A stretch of DNA of 64,000 bases from Haliscomenobacter sp040403615 (GTDB taxonomy: Bacteria > Bacteroidota > Bacteroidia > Chitinophagales > Saprospiraceae), in NCBI RefSeq assembly GCF_040403615.1, contig NZ_JBBAKG010000014.1:24777-88776 (forward strand), read 5' to 3'. Below the pieces are notes generated by a model that was given only the letters and a program-made list of their open reading frames with translations, had not been told where the DNA came from and made no database searches. Positions 17,465 through 26,273 of this stretch are shown here, in pieces. The translations under genes were made by a program, and so were the position numbers. Position 1 is the first letter of the stretch. Each line of letters begins with the position of its first letter.

Positions 17465-17580
17465 GGGGCGTTAAAAAAATAAGTGTTCATTTTGCCATAG
17501 GATTAGATAAGTAAACGGTTCATTTCAAGTGTCTTATCTAATTCTATGGCTCAAGAAAAATGAACACTTATTTTTGCCCC
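17465..17580. mobile_element. 117-bp-class inverted-repeat element, copy 1 (116 bp)
   Basis: A MITE-like element from GGGGC to GCCCC whose halves pair as imperfect inverted repeats (AAGTGTTCATTTT ... AAAATGAACACTT and ATAGGATTAGATAAG ... CTTATCTAATTCTAT). A second copy in the opposite orientation is at 39658-39774. It has no coding capacity. Its right end carries TATTTTTG facing the cyclophilin gene. Confidence 0.8.
17569..17576 (+). promoter_or_regulatory. -7 box in the element's right end
   Basis: TATTTTTG (TAnnTTTG) sits inside the right terminal repeat and points outward toward the gene at 17734. The same sequence context recurs at 26236 and on the minus strand at 53750. Confidence 0.4.
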
Positions 17581-17689
17581 ACTACTTAGAAACGATAAAA
17601 GAAGGCGTAAAGGTACGATGGCTAAAGATTTTTTTATCCGCTTCTTCTCTTAGTAGGTACAGTTATAGGCATTTGGCGGTACAAATGGC

Positions 17690-17697
17690 TATCTTTG
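17690..17697 (+). promoter_or_regulatory. Putative -7 box TATCTTTG
   Basis: An exact TAnnTTTG match 36 bp before the start codon of the cyclophilin gene; no clear -33 element at standard spacing. Confidence 0.5.
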
Positions 17698-17733
17698 CAG
17701 CACAAAAGGTGATTTGCCTTCAAGAATAAATTA

Positions 17734-18396
17734 ATGAGAGCAGTACTTATTACGATTGGTTTGGCCAGCCTTTGCTTGTGGTCTTGCCAAAATCAGCAAC
17801 TCGAAATCCCTCAGGATCAGGTTGCCGCAGTGTTGGGCCAGTATGCCAAAGAAAACCAGGAGACAGCGGTTGTGCTTCACACCGATTATGGAGATGTGGA
17901 ACTTCGACTGTTCAAGGAGACTCCCCTTCACCGCGCCAATTTTGTGCGGATGATCAAAGCAGGCTACTACAAGAAAAGCCATTTTTACCGCATCATCAGC
18001 AGTTTTATGGTACAGGGAGGAAGTGAAACAAAAATTAACTTCAAGTACGTCATTCCCAATGAAACTAGCCCCGATCGCATCCATAAATATGGGGCACTGG
18101 CGATGGCGCATTACGATGAAGGCAATCCCAACAACAACTCTTCGCCAACCGAGTTTTACATTGTGCGGGGTCGGCGTTTTCTGAATGAAGACCTCGATGA
18201 ACTCAGGGATAAATATCCACCAGAGCAACTTAAGATTCTTGAAACCCTGGGCGGAGCGCCCAATCTGGATGGAAAGTATACCGTCTTTGGGGAAGTGACC
18301 AAAGGAATGGAGATCATTGAAAAAATATCCGAAGTGCGTACCCACGGCGAAGATGAGCCTGAGCAGAAGATTCGCTTTTCGGTGGAGCTGAAATAA
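17734..18396 (+). CDS. Lipoprotein cyclophilin-type peptidylprolyl isomerase
   Basis: The 220-residue protein has a lipoprotein signal ending at LWSC (Cys18) and a cyclophilin domain (about 45-215: VVLHTDYGDVELRLF, HFYRIISSFMVQGG, PTEFYIV, YTVFGEVTKGMEIIEKI). It should catalyse prolyl cis/trans isomerisation in the periplasm on outer-membrane or secreted proteins. Insertions around 150-185 are typical for the Bacteroidota form. Its stop overlaps the next gene start by one base (TAATG). Confidence 0.92.
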   Translation: MRAVLITIGLASLCLWSCQNQQLEIPQDQVAAVLGQYAKENQETAVVLHTDYGDVELRLFKETPLHRANFVRMIKAGYYKKSHFYRIISSFMVQGGSETKINFKYVIPNETSPDRIHKYGALAMAHYDEGNPNNNSSPTEFYIVRGRRFLNEDLDELRDKYPPEQLKILETLGGAPNLDGKYTVFGEVTKGMEIIEKISEVRTHGEDEPEQKIRFSVELK

Positions 18397-19418
18397 TGCC
18401 ACAATCCACAACCACCCTTATCCCGTCGGATAAAAATGCCAATATTTCCATCATCGAGTTGCTGCGCGGGCTTGCGGCTACGGTAGTGTGTATCTTTCAT
18501 TTTACCAATGGCAATCATGACTTTATTTCCGATCAGAATTGGATCAAAATCATCGCCAGCAAAGGTTGGTTAGGGGTAGAGATTTTCTTTGTCATTTCGG
18601 GATTCATCATCCCGTATTCTATGGCCCGGAGCAATTACCAGCTGCGTCACTTTCCAGTGTTTTTGATCAAGCGTTGGGCGCGGATCGATCCACCTTACTT
18701 GTTGAGCATTGTATTTGTACTCATGTTGAATGCCCTGGCGGGGCTTTGGCTGGTTGCATCGCCTCCTTTTAACCTCCAGCGGGTGTTTTTGCATTTGGGG
18801 TACCTGATCCCGTTTTTTCCACCCAATCAATGGTTGAATGGGGTGTATTGGACGCTGGCCATCGAGTTTCAGTACTACTTTCTAGTGAGTTTGTTTTATC
18901 CCCTACTTTTCCATCGCTTAGGCATTTATTTTTGGTTGCTGGTGTTGGGGCTATTGGGCATTGCTGCTTTTCCGAGTCATCCGGCATTTTTTTTCGATTA
19001 CAGCATGTTTTTTATCCTGGGTTTTGGCCTTTTTCGACGCTTCGAAAACCGCATGGGGCAGGTCGAATTTTTCATTTTTTCGGCAATTGTCTTTTGGGTC
19101 ATCCAGGATAAGTTCAGTTGGCAATACGTTATTGCAGGATTTGTCCCCTGGTTTTTAATCGCTTTTTTGCCGGGTTTACATTTCAAACCCCTACGTTGGT
19201 TGGGTATGATTTCGTATTCTTTGTACTTGATCCATTTGCCGTTGGGCAAAAAGATCATTCCTTTGCTGGCGCGGTACGTTGAAGGAGATTTGCAGCGACT
19301 GATGGTTTTAGTTTTGTTGTTTGGCTTTACGCTACTACTGGCGCATGGTTTTTATTTGCTGATCGAACGTCCGGCAATGCGCTGGTCAAAGTATTTCAAA
19401 TACGGCAAAAGAAATTAG
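18396..19418 (+). CDS. Acyltransferase 3 family membrane protein (OafA/YrhL-like)
   Basis: The 340-residue integral membrane protein has about ten hydrophobic segments and the family hallmarks: an N-terminal ELLRGLAATVVCIFHF with the conserved His, and GVEIFFVISGFII. These enzymes O-acetylate or acylate surface polysaccharides and lipids. It is translationally coupled to the cyclophilin gene, which may be fortuitous. The acceptor is unknown. Confidence 0.9.
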   Translation: MPQSTTTLIPSDKNANISIIELLRGLAATVVCIFHFTNGNHDFISDQNWIKIIASKGWLGVEIFFVISGFIIPYSMARSNYQLRHFPVFLIKRWARIDPPYLLSIVFVLMLNALAGLWLVASPPFNLQRVFLHLGYLIPFFPPNQWLNGVYWTLAIEFQYYFLVSLFYPLLFHRLGIYFWLLVLGLLGIAAFPSHPAFFFDYSMFFILGFGLFRRFENRMGQVEFFIFSAIVFWVIQDKFSWQYVIAGFVPWFLIAFLPGLHFKPLRWLGMISYSLYLIHLPLGKKIIPLLARYVEGDLQRLMVLVLLFGFTLLLAHGFYLLIERPAMRWSKYFKYGKRN

Positions 19419-19496
19419 CGCGTATTAAAATGACATACTGTCTAATTCATAAAGTTTTGCAGCGGACCAATCTTGCTCATTTTTCTTCTGGACTTT

Positions 19497-19517
19497 GGTA
19501 AAATATCGTATTTTACC
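19497..19517. promoter_or_regulatory. 21-bp palindrome upstream of the Omp85-like gene
   Basis: GGTAAAATA-TCG-TATTTTACC is a perfect inverted repeat with a 3-bp centre, 37 bp before the start of the Omp85-like gene. It looks like a repressor operator; no cognate regulator is nearby. Confidence 0.45.
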
Positions 19518-19553
19518 CCTCATTAGTTTGAGGGCAAATTCCAACTTAAAAGT

Positions 19554-20954
19554 ATGCGGTTTTTATGGTCACTTTGTTTCTGGTTGTATTGTACCGGAGC
19601 CATCGCGCAGGAAGCGTATGTGGTGGTGGACAGTATTGCCATTGAGGGCCATCGTCGTACCAATGCCCAGGTCATCTTGCGGGAGTTGCCGTTTCAAATT
19701 GGAGATACCATTCTGCTCGAAAACTTGAAGGAACGTCTTGAGTGGGGCAAGCAGCAGGTACTCAATACCGGAATGTTTCGGGAAGGCCACATCAGCCATT
19801 CCAATAGTGTAAACAACCCCAACCACATCCGCATCGATTTGCACCTTGCTGAAAGCTGGTACATCTACCCAACGCCTTATTTTGAACTGGCCGACCGTAA
19901 TTTCAACGTTTGGTGGTTTGATCAAAACCGTTCTCTGGATCGCATCATTTATGGGATGGATTTTGTACACCGCAATTTTTCGGGCAATCGGGATCGGTTT
20001 CAGATCAAATTCACCAATGGATATACCCGCAATTATTCGCTGAGTTACCGCTTGCCGTTTATCAACCGCAAAAAAACGTTTGGCATCGATGCTGGGGTTT
20101 CTTTTGCTCAAAATCGGGAGATCAATTATTCCACCAAAGACAACCGGCAACAGTTTTTTAAAGACGAAGGGCAATTTGCCTACCAGCGCTTCCGTTCGCG
20201 CTTTTCGCTTGTTTACCGGCCCAAATTGCGCGAACAACACGAGTTCAAACTCAGTTTCGAACAAAATCGCATAGCCGATTACGTTGCCAAAGACCTCAAC
20301 CCTGATTTTTTTCTGCAAGGACGCAGTCTTCAACGGTACTTGTCGCTTGCTTATTACTACACCTTCGATTCCCGCGATTGTCGGCCCTATCCACTCAGTG
20401 GGCAATTTTTTTCTGCTGCCCTGGAAAAACACGGTTTGGGTATGGTGTCCAACGACCGCAACTCTTTTACTTTTTCCAGTCGATATGGACAGTTTCTACC
20501 CCTAAGCGATCGCTGGTATTTTTCGTTTATTGGGCGCACAAAATTTTCCTTTATTCGCTCCCAACAGCCTTACAATGACAACCGCGCCATTGGATATTCC
20601 GACAATGACCTGGTGGGGTATGAGTATTACGTCATCGATGGACTGGACATGGGCATCATCAATACCAGCTTCCGTTTTAAAATAGCAGAAAAACGGGTGA
20701 ATTTCGGTAAAATCATCCCGATAGAACGCATGCGGGTATTGCCATTTAAGTTATATTTGGCGATAAATAATGACATTGGCTACGTCAACAGTCCTTTTGA
20801 TTTTGGAGACAATTCTTTTACCAATCGGATGCTGTGGGGCAAAGGAATTGGTTTGGATGCGGTATTCTTTTTCGACAAGATTTTCAAAATCGAATACAGC
20901 TTTAACCACCTGTGGCAGCCGGGTGTTTTCTTTCATTTCAACATGAATATTTGA
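19554..20954 (+). CDS. Omp85/BamA-TamA family outer-membrane protein
   Basis: The 466-residue protein has a signal peptide (cleavage near AIAQ), one POTRA-like domain (about 25-105: VVDSIAIEGHRRTNAQVILREL), and a C-terminal barrel of about 16 amphipathic strands ending in HFNMNI. It is shorter than BamA (five POTRAs), so it is a minimal Omp85-type assembly or translocation protein of the inner POTRA-plus-barrel form. Its stop overlaps the NAD kinase start (TGATG). Confidence 0.85.
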   Translation: MRFLWSLCFWLYCTGAIAQEAYVVVDSIAIEGHRRTNAQVILRELPFQIGDTILLENLKERLEWGKQQVLNTGMFREGHISHSNSVNNPNHIRIDLHLAESWYIYPTPYFELADRNFNVWWFDQNRSLDRIIYGMDFVHRNFSGNRDRFQIKFTNGYTRNYSLSYRLPFINRKKTFGIDAGVSFAQNREINYSTKDNRQQFFKDEGQFAYQRFRSRFSLVYRPKLREQHEFKLSFEQNRIADYVAKDLNPDFFLQGRSLQRYLSLAYYYTFDSRDCRPYPLSGQFFSAALEKHGLGMVSNDRNSFTFSSRYGQFLPLSDRWYFSFIGRTKFSFIRSQQPYNDNRAIGYSDNDLVGYEYYVIDGLDMGIINTSFRFKIAEKRVNFGKIIPIERMRVLPFKLYLAINNDIGYVNSPFDFGDNSFTNRMLWGKGIGLDAVFFFDKIFKIEYSFNHLWQPGVFFHFNMNI

Positions 20955-21835
20955 TGCGGGTTGTAGTTTACGCCTATGTGCTGAAAGACATTGATGTGCC
21001 ACACATTCAACTTCTATTTGATGCGTTACACGAAGAAAACATCTCCGTATACGTCTACGGGCCATTTCTGGATCTGATGAAAGGCAAAATCAAATTTCAA
21101 AAAGACGTGGGCGAGTTTGATGGCTTCATCGATCTTACCCTCAAAAAATTTGACTTTGTAATTGCCTTGGGCGGTGACGGTACAATCCTGAGTGCCGTTA
21201 CGCACGTACGCGAATCGGGCGTTCCTATCCTGGGCATCAACCTCGGTCGATTGGGTTTTTTGGCCAGCATCGAGAAAAAGCGCATTCGCGATGCGGTGCA
21301 ATTATTGGCCAAAGGGCGGTATTCCATTGAGGAACGCGGCCTCTTGTACCTCGAAAGCAACATGCCTTTATTTGGAGATACCCGTTTTGCCCTCAACGAT
21401 TTTACCATCCTCAAGCGCGATACTTCTTCGATGATCACGATCCATACCTACATCAATGGCTCGTACCTCAATACTTACTGGGCAGATGGGATTATTGTGG
21501 CCACCCCTACCGGATCAACGGGATATTCCTTGAGTTGCGGTGGGCCGATCATCTTTCCCAATTCTGACAATTTTGTGATCACTCCGGTAGCCACCCACAA
21601 CTTGAACGTACGCCCGGTGGTGATCTCCGATGATTCGATCATTTCGTTTGATGTAGAAGGCCGCGCCGAAAATTTTCTTTGCACCCTCGATTCTCGTTTC
21701 GAAACCATCACTTCGGCGCATCAATTGGCGGTACGCAAAAATGATTTTTCTATCAAACTGGTGCAACTGCACGATTACGGATTCATGGATACGATGCGCG
21801 ATAAATTGGCTTGGGGGCAAGATTCGCGTAATTAG
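20954..21835 (+). CDS. nadK: NAD kinase
   Basis: The 293-residue enzyme phosphorylates NAD to NADP. It carries the GGDG motif (residues 73-76 in ALGGDGTIL), the ATPTGSTGYSLSCGGP motif and the typical C-terminal beta domain. The start at 20954 overlaps the stop of the Omp85-like gene; the in-frame start at 20912 would be buried in it. It is followed after 24 bp by an aminopeptidase. Confidence 0.95.
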   Translation: MRVVVYAYVLKDIDVPHIQLLFDALHEENISVYVYGPFLDLMKGKIKFQKDVGEFDGFIDLTLKKFDFVIALGGDGTILSAVTHVRESGVPILGINLGRLGFLASIEKKRIRDAVQLLAKGRYSIEERGLLYLESNMPLFGDTRFALNDFTILKRDTSSMITIHTYINGSYLNTYWADGIIVATPTGSTGYSLSCGGPIIFPNSDNFVITPVATHNLNVRPVVISDDSIISFDVEGRAENFLCTLDSRFETITSAHQLAVRKNDFSIKLVQLHDYGFMDTMRDKLAWGQDSRN

Positions 21836-21859
21836 TTCAGACTTACAATCTTTGCACAT

Positions 21860-23659
21860 ATGTCATCCTCGTCTATCGAAGCCTTAAAAGCCTTGCGCCT
21901 TGTCCTACAACACCAGGGGCTGGCTGCTTACATCATACCCAGCAACGATCCGCATCAAAGTGAGTACGCACCCGCACATTGGAAGTTGCTCGAGTGGATT
22001 TCCGGTTTTACAGGTTCTGCGGGTACTGTGGTCATCACGGCTACGGAAGCGCAGGTTTGGACGGATGGGCGCTATTTTTTGCAGGCAGAAAAAGAACTAC
22101 AAGATAGCCCCTTTCAACTCAAAAAACAGCAGGTGGCCAATGCTCCCGAGCACATTGAGTGGTTGGCTGAAAACCTGCCCGCAGGCTCGGTAGTAGGCTG
22201 CGATGGGCAATTGTTTAGCATTCAACAGGTACGGCACATTGAAAAAAGATTTGAAGCCAAGGGAATTGAACTAGATGCGCAATTGGATCTCTTGGGCCCG
22301 CTTTGGCCAGAGAGACCTGCCCTACCCCAAGCCCTGGTTTTTGAGCAGGACATGTACTTTGCTGGCGTAAGCCGGGCAGATAAGTTGCGCGACATCAGGG
22401 TGGAAATGAAGCAGCAAAAATCTGCCTACCACCTGGTTTGTACCCTCGAAGACATCGCCTGGGTACTCAATCTGCGCGGCAATGACGTCCCTTTCAACCC
22501 GGTATTTGTTGCTTACTTGATCATCGGAAAAAGCGAAGCCTGGTTGTTTGTTGATTCTACGAAAATACCTCAAACCCTGTACGAGCAATTGCAGCAAGAT
22601 GGTGTTCGTTTAATGCCTTATTCTACCATCGAGTTTTTTTGCAGTACTTTGTCAGACCGACAATCGATCCTGATTGATCCAGGCACCTGTAGCTTACAAC
22701 TCTATTACCAACTGGATCATCTCCGCATCAAAGAGGGCGAGCACTTGATCCGCAATCGCAAAGCCCTTAAAAACCACGCCGAGCAATACCACCTGAAAAC
22801 AGCCATGCGCAAGGACGGCGTTGCCCTGGTGCGGGCATTTCGTTGGCTGGAAGCCGCACTACAACAGGAAGATACTTACCCAAGCGAATACGATTTTGCC
22901 CAAAAAATAGCTGCCTGCCGTACCAAGCAAGCTGATTATTTCAGCGAGAGTTTTTCGGCCATCGTCGGGTACAATGCCAATGGAGCCATCATTCATTACC
23001 GGCCTAACCCGGAAGATGCTGCCCTAATTCAACCGCAGGGTATGCTCTTGGTAGACTCTGGCGGGCAGTACCTGGATGGCACCACAGACATTACCCGAAC
23101 TATCGCACTGAGCGAACCTTCTGCACAACAACGTTTGCATTTCACATTGGTATTGAAAGGCATGATTGCCCTAAGTCGGGCCATTTTCCCACAGGGAACC
23201 GTCGGCATCCAACTGGACGCACTGGCTCGCCAACACTTGTGGCAACACCAATTGAATTACAACCACGGAACTGGCCACGGGGTTGGGGCCTTTTTGAGTG
23301 TGCACGAGCCACCACAGGGTTTTGCCAGTAACCTTTCCACCAGTCGGGGTACCACAGCTCTGCTGCCTGGGCATCTTTGTTCCAACGAACCTGGCTGTTA
23401 TTTGCCTGGAGAATACGGGATCCGCATCGAAAACCTTATTTTATGCGCCGCTCAGACTCCTGAGGAATCCAGCGATTTTTTGCATTTTGAAACCCTTACC
23501 CTTTTCCCGATTGATGTGAAGTTGATTGACCAAAGTTTGCTCGATGCGGCTGAAATCCAGTGGTTGAATGATTACCACCAAAAGGTATTCCGCGAGCTGA
23601 GTCCCCTGCTCGAAGGAGCCGAGCTGCAATGGTTGGAGGAAAAGTGCCAGGCGATTTAA
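21860..23659 (+). CDS. Xaa-Pro aminopeptidase (M24B, three-domain form)
   Basis: The 599-residue enzyme has two creatinase-like N-terminal domains and a C-terminal pita-bread metallopeptidase domain. Metal ligands are seen in LLVDSGGQYLDGTTDITRT (two Asp), GTGHGVGAFLSVHE (His) and SNEPGCYLPGEYGIRIEN (two Glu). It cleaves N-terminal residues before proline. The length matches the eukaryote-like APP1 form widespread in Bacteroidota. No signal peptide, so cytoplasmic. Confidence 0.94.
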   Translation: MSSSSIEALKALRLVLQHQGLAAYIIPSNDPHQSEYAPAHWKLLEWISGFTGSAGTVVITATEAQVWTDGRYFLQAEKELQDSPFQLKKQQVANAPEHIEWLAENLPAGSVVGCDGQLFSIQQVRHIEKRFEAKGIELDAQLDLLGPLWPERPALPQALVFEQDMYFAGVSRADKLRDIRVEMKQQKSAYHLVCTLEDIAWVLNLRGNDVPFNPVFVAYLIIGKSEAWLFVDSTKIPQTLYEQLQQDGVRLMPYSTIEFFCSTLSDRQSILIDPGTCSLQLYYQLDHLRIKEGEHLIRNRKALKNHAEQYHLKTAMRKDGVALVRAFRWLEAALQQEDTYPSEYDFAQKIAACRTKQADYFSESFSAIVGYNANGAIIHYRPNPEDAALIQPQGMLLVDSGGQYLDGTTDITRTIALSEPSAQQRLHFTLVLKGMIALSRAIFPQGTVGIQLDALARQHLWQHQLNYNHGTGHGVGAFLSVHEPPQGFASNLSTSRGTTALLPGHLCSNEPGCYLPGEYGIRIENLILCAAQTPEESSDFLHFETLTLFPIDVKLIDQSLLDAAEIQWLNDYHQKVFRELSPLLEGAELQWLEEKCQAI

Positions 23660-23729
23660 AAAAAAATGGCTCTGCGGGAATCTTTTCCCCGCGTTCGCAG
23701 TTACTACCCCGAATCAACTTTAATAAAAA

Positions 23730-25289
23730 ATGCAAAAGCTTCAACCCCTGGTTTTGCAAGCAGTAAAACTCCCGGAATTGAGTCCCTCTCAGCAAGCCGC
23801 CTATCAAAGCTTGCTCCGCAAAGTCCAACAAAACTGCTTATGTGGTTTTGCCGTAAATTACGGTCACGGCCGTACCTTCATGCTCAAGCGCCTGGCTCTG
23901 GAAACTGGAGGCCACTTTTTGCGCCTGGCCGATTTTTTTGATGAAATCCAAACCTTCCACCCCCTGGCCATCGAAGAAGGCATTGTTTCCACTTTACTCA
24001 AAGCGCTCAAAGCGCACGACCTGGTGATCGTCGACGATTTTCATCATGTATCCAACATGGTAGAAAGCTGCTACGGCAAAGCGCGTCCAGGCGTGCTGAA
24101 TGCTGCCCTGGATGGCATTTTGCGTTGGTTGGAGCAAAGTGGCAAACGACTTGTGTTGAGCAGCCAGCACGGGCACTATGCCGATCCTCTGAACGAATTC
24201 ATTCAGAAAGAAAACCTGGTTGAGTTCACGGCAGCCGACCATGCTTTCTTGTTCAACGTGCTCAGTCATGGAAAATTAAAGGACGTTGACTTTGAGCGGG
24301 TGTTTGTTTTTGCGCCCCACCTCAACGCCATTCAGATGGCTTATGCCTGCCAGTTTTTGCCACCATTTGGCGTTTTTGATACCGCATTTTTGATCAAGTT
24401 TCTGGAGACTTACGCCCTCCACAGCAATGTGGATACCACCGAAGTAGAAACCATGGACTTCGCTGATTTGTATGGCGTAGAGGAAGTCATTCGCCAACTG
24501 GAGATCGACATCATCGTTCCGATGGAGCGCGACGATCTGGCCAAAGACCTGGGCATCCGCGCCAAGCGGGGTGTCTTGTTGTACGGCCCTCCTGGAACGG
24601 GTAAAACCTCGATTGGCCGGGCCTTGGCGCACCGTTTGCACAGCAAGTTTTTCTTGCTTGACGGTACGGTGATCAGTGGAACGGATCAGTTTTACCAAAA
24701 AGTAAGCCAGATCTTTGAAGCGGCCAAACACAACGCACCCAGCATCTTGTTCATCGATGACTGCGATGTGTTGTTTGAAAACCAGGATGAATATGGTTTG
24801 TACCGCTATTTGCTCACCATGCTGGACGGCCTGGAATCCAAGTCGAATGCTCAAGTGACGGTGATGTTTACCGCCATGAACATTGGTGCATTGCCACCTG
24901 CATTGATCCGCAGTGGTCGAGTAGAGTTGTGGTTGGAAATGAAACTGCCGAATCAATCCGCCCGTAAGGCCATGTTGCAAGCGATCCTTTCTGGCAGTGT
25001 ATTGCAATTGAAACCAGGCGAGTTGAACCATTTGGCGGAGCTGACTTACGACTGCTCAGGCGCCGATCTGAAGCGCATTGTAGCCGATGCCCGCAACTTG
25101 CATGGCTTTGATGTAGCCAAGGAGCAACCAGTACGCGCACCATTCGAGTATTTTGCCCAGGCCATTGAGCAATTGCGCGCCAATCGGGAGCGATTAGCAG
25201 CTGCTCCGGCCTTCACGGCTGCCCACAATCCTGCGGCAGCATTGAACCCCGGAATGGTGTTGGCGCAAATGGGGGCAGATGAAGATTAA
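23730..25289 (+). CDS. Two-module AAA ATPase with degenerate first module
   Basis: The 519-residue protein carries a CDC48-like AAA module (about 245-480): Walker A GPPGTGKT (286-293), Walker B FIDDCD (341-346) with Asp where Glu is usual, sensor-1 Asn384 and an SGRVE arginine-finger region. An N-terminal region (about 30-190) looks like a decayed AAA module with YGHGRT instead of GxxGK[ST] and LVIVDDFH. It has no protease or Zn domain, so it may be an unfoldase or regulatory ATPase. The tail is Ala-rich. It lies downstream of the aminopeptidase on the same strand with a 70-bp gap. Confidence 0.8.
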   Translation: MQKLQPLVLQAVKLPELSPSQQAAYQSLLRKVQQNCLCGFAVNYGHGRTFMLKRLALETGGHFLRLADFFDEIQTFHPLAIEEGIVSTLLKALKAHDLVIVDDFHHVSNMVESCYGKARPGVLNAALDGILRWLEQSGKRLVLSSQHGHYADPLNEFIQKENLVEFTAADHAFLFNVLSHGKLKDVDFERVFVFAPHLNAIQMAYACQFLPPFGVFDTAFLIKFLETYALHSNVDTTEVETMDFADLYGVEEVIRQLEIDIIVPMERDDLAKDLGIRAKRGVLLYGPPGTGKTSIGRALAHRLHSKFFLLDGTVISGTDQFYQKVSQIFEAAKHNAPSILFIDDCDVLFENQDEYGLYRYLLTMLDGLESKSNAQVTVMFTAMNIGALPPALIRSGRVELWLEMKLPNQSARKAMLQAILSGSVLQLKPGELNHLAELTYDCSGADLKRIVADARNLHGFDVAKEQPVRAPFEYFAQAIEQLRANRERLAAAPAFTAAHNPAAALNPGMVLAQMGADED

Positions 25290-25292
25290 ATG

Positions 25293-25330
25293 TGGAGTAA
25301 CCAGACTCAACAACAAGCCTGGTTACTCCA
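25293..25330. terminator. Bidirectional hairpin between convergent genes
   Basis: TGGAGTAACCAG (25293-25304) pairs perfectly with CTGGTTACTCCA (25319-25330) around a 14-nt loop. It lies between the AAA gene and the convergent membrane-protein gene and overlaps the latter's 3' end. There is no strong U tract, so efficiency is uncertain. Confidence 0.6.
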
Positions 25331-25997
25331 CTCTTTCCATTTTACTCTTGCGTATTTCGCTCAAAAATCTCCGCACTTCCCTTTCCGCCAAATACCAGTG
25401 GTAGAAATTTCCAAACACAATCAGTAGAATACCAAGCACAAAAATAGAATTGCGCGAGTTTTCAATCAGTCTGGTGTGCATGTGGTAAAAGGGACGAACA
25501 AGCAGTACTTCCATTGCAATCACCAAGGTGGTGAGCAAAAATAAAAACACTGCCCCGGCATGGGCATTGCTGCGGATTTGAGGATAATGGGTGCGCAAGC
25601 ATTTTTTCATAAACAGAACAGCACCCTGGTCTTCTACATCCATGCGCAACAGTTCACCCAGTATATGTTCTGCTTTTTGGTATTGTTGGATATGATACAA
25701 GGAGGCCGCTTTGCGGAAAAGCATGCGCTGATACAAGTCTTCCTCTTTGTACTGCACAATATTGTTTAGGATAGATGTTTCAATGACTGCGTCAACGATT
25801 GCCAAATGCTCCCTGTAAGCACCTACTTCAAAAAGAGCCGTAACATACGTAACCAAAAGATCAAAATATTCTTCAAAATCCAGGCCTTGAATCTCCTTTT
25901 CATGGTCTTCAAAAAAATGAATAATTTCCTGAAATGAATTTTCATCCAGGCTCAGGAAAGAGCGGTAGATTTTTGAATGATAGGTTGGCCTGAACAT
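25323..25997 (-). CDS. Helical-repeat protein with two C-terminal membrane segments
   Basis: The 224-residue product has an N-terminal all-helical region resembling degenerate TPR (about 10-135), then two hydrophobic helices (about 143-163 and 180-200) and a basic charged C-terminus. I do not recognise a named family. The topology suggests a membrane-tethered scaffold with both ends in the cytoplasm. It is convergent with the AAA gene. Confidence 0.7.
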   Translation of the reverse strand: MFRPTYHSKIYRSFLSLDENSFQEIIHFFEDHEKEIQGLDFEEYFDLLVTYVTALFEVGAYREHLAIVDAVIETSILNNIVQYKEEDLYQRMLFRKAASLYHIQQYQKAEHILGELLRMDVEDQGAVLFMKKCLRTHYPQIRSNAHAGAVFLFLLTTLVIAMEVLLVRPFYHMHTRLIENSRNSIFVLGILLIVFGNFYHWYLAEREVRRFLSEIRKSKMERVE

Positions 25998-26235
25998 TAT
26001 GTCGCTAATTTAATTGCCAGTTCTCTTTCAGTTACCGTTGGAGTAGATACGCAATACTACCGTCTCGGATCTATGTGCAACAACCCAGGGTTCAAGTTGT
26101 TCCAGCAAAATGACCCGATTGCCATTATCTGGCTTTTGCTGAGCAATTTCGCAAAAAAATCGCAACGTTAAAAAAAATTTAATAATCAAAAGCTTGATAT
26201 TGATTAACTTTTCGCCGCCGTTGAGAGTTTTGATT

Positions 26236-26243
26236 TATTTTTG
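26236..26243 (+). promoter_or_regulatory. -7 box in solo element end
   Basis: TATTTTTG followed by CCCCACTACTAAG is the same word as the end of the 117-bp element, here without the rest of the element, and 30 bp upstream of the glucosaminidase start. It matches TAnnTTTG. Confidence 0.55.
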
Positions 26244-26273
26244 CCCCACTACTAAGCAACAATCCCATAGATC

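Noticed and set aside
17437..17490. Extended N-terminus of the DUF6089 protein
   Set aside because: The added codons partly fall in the inverted-repeat element and would displace the signal peptide.
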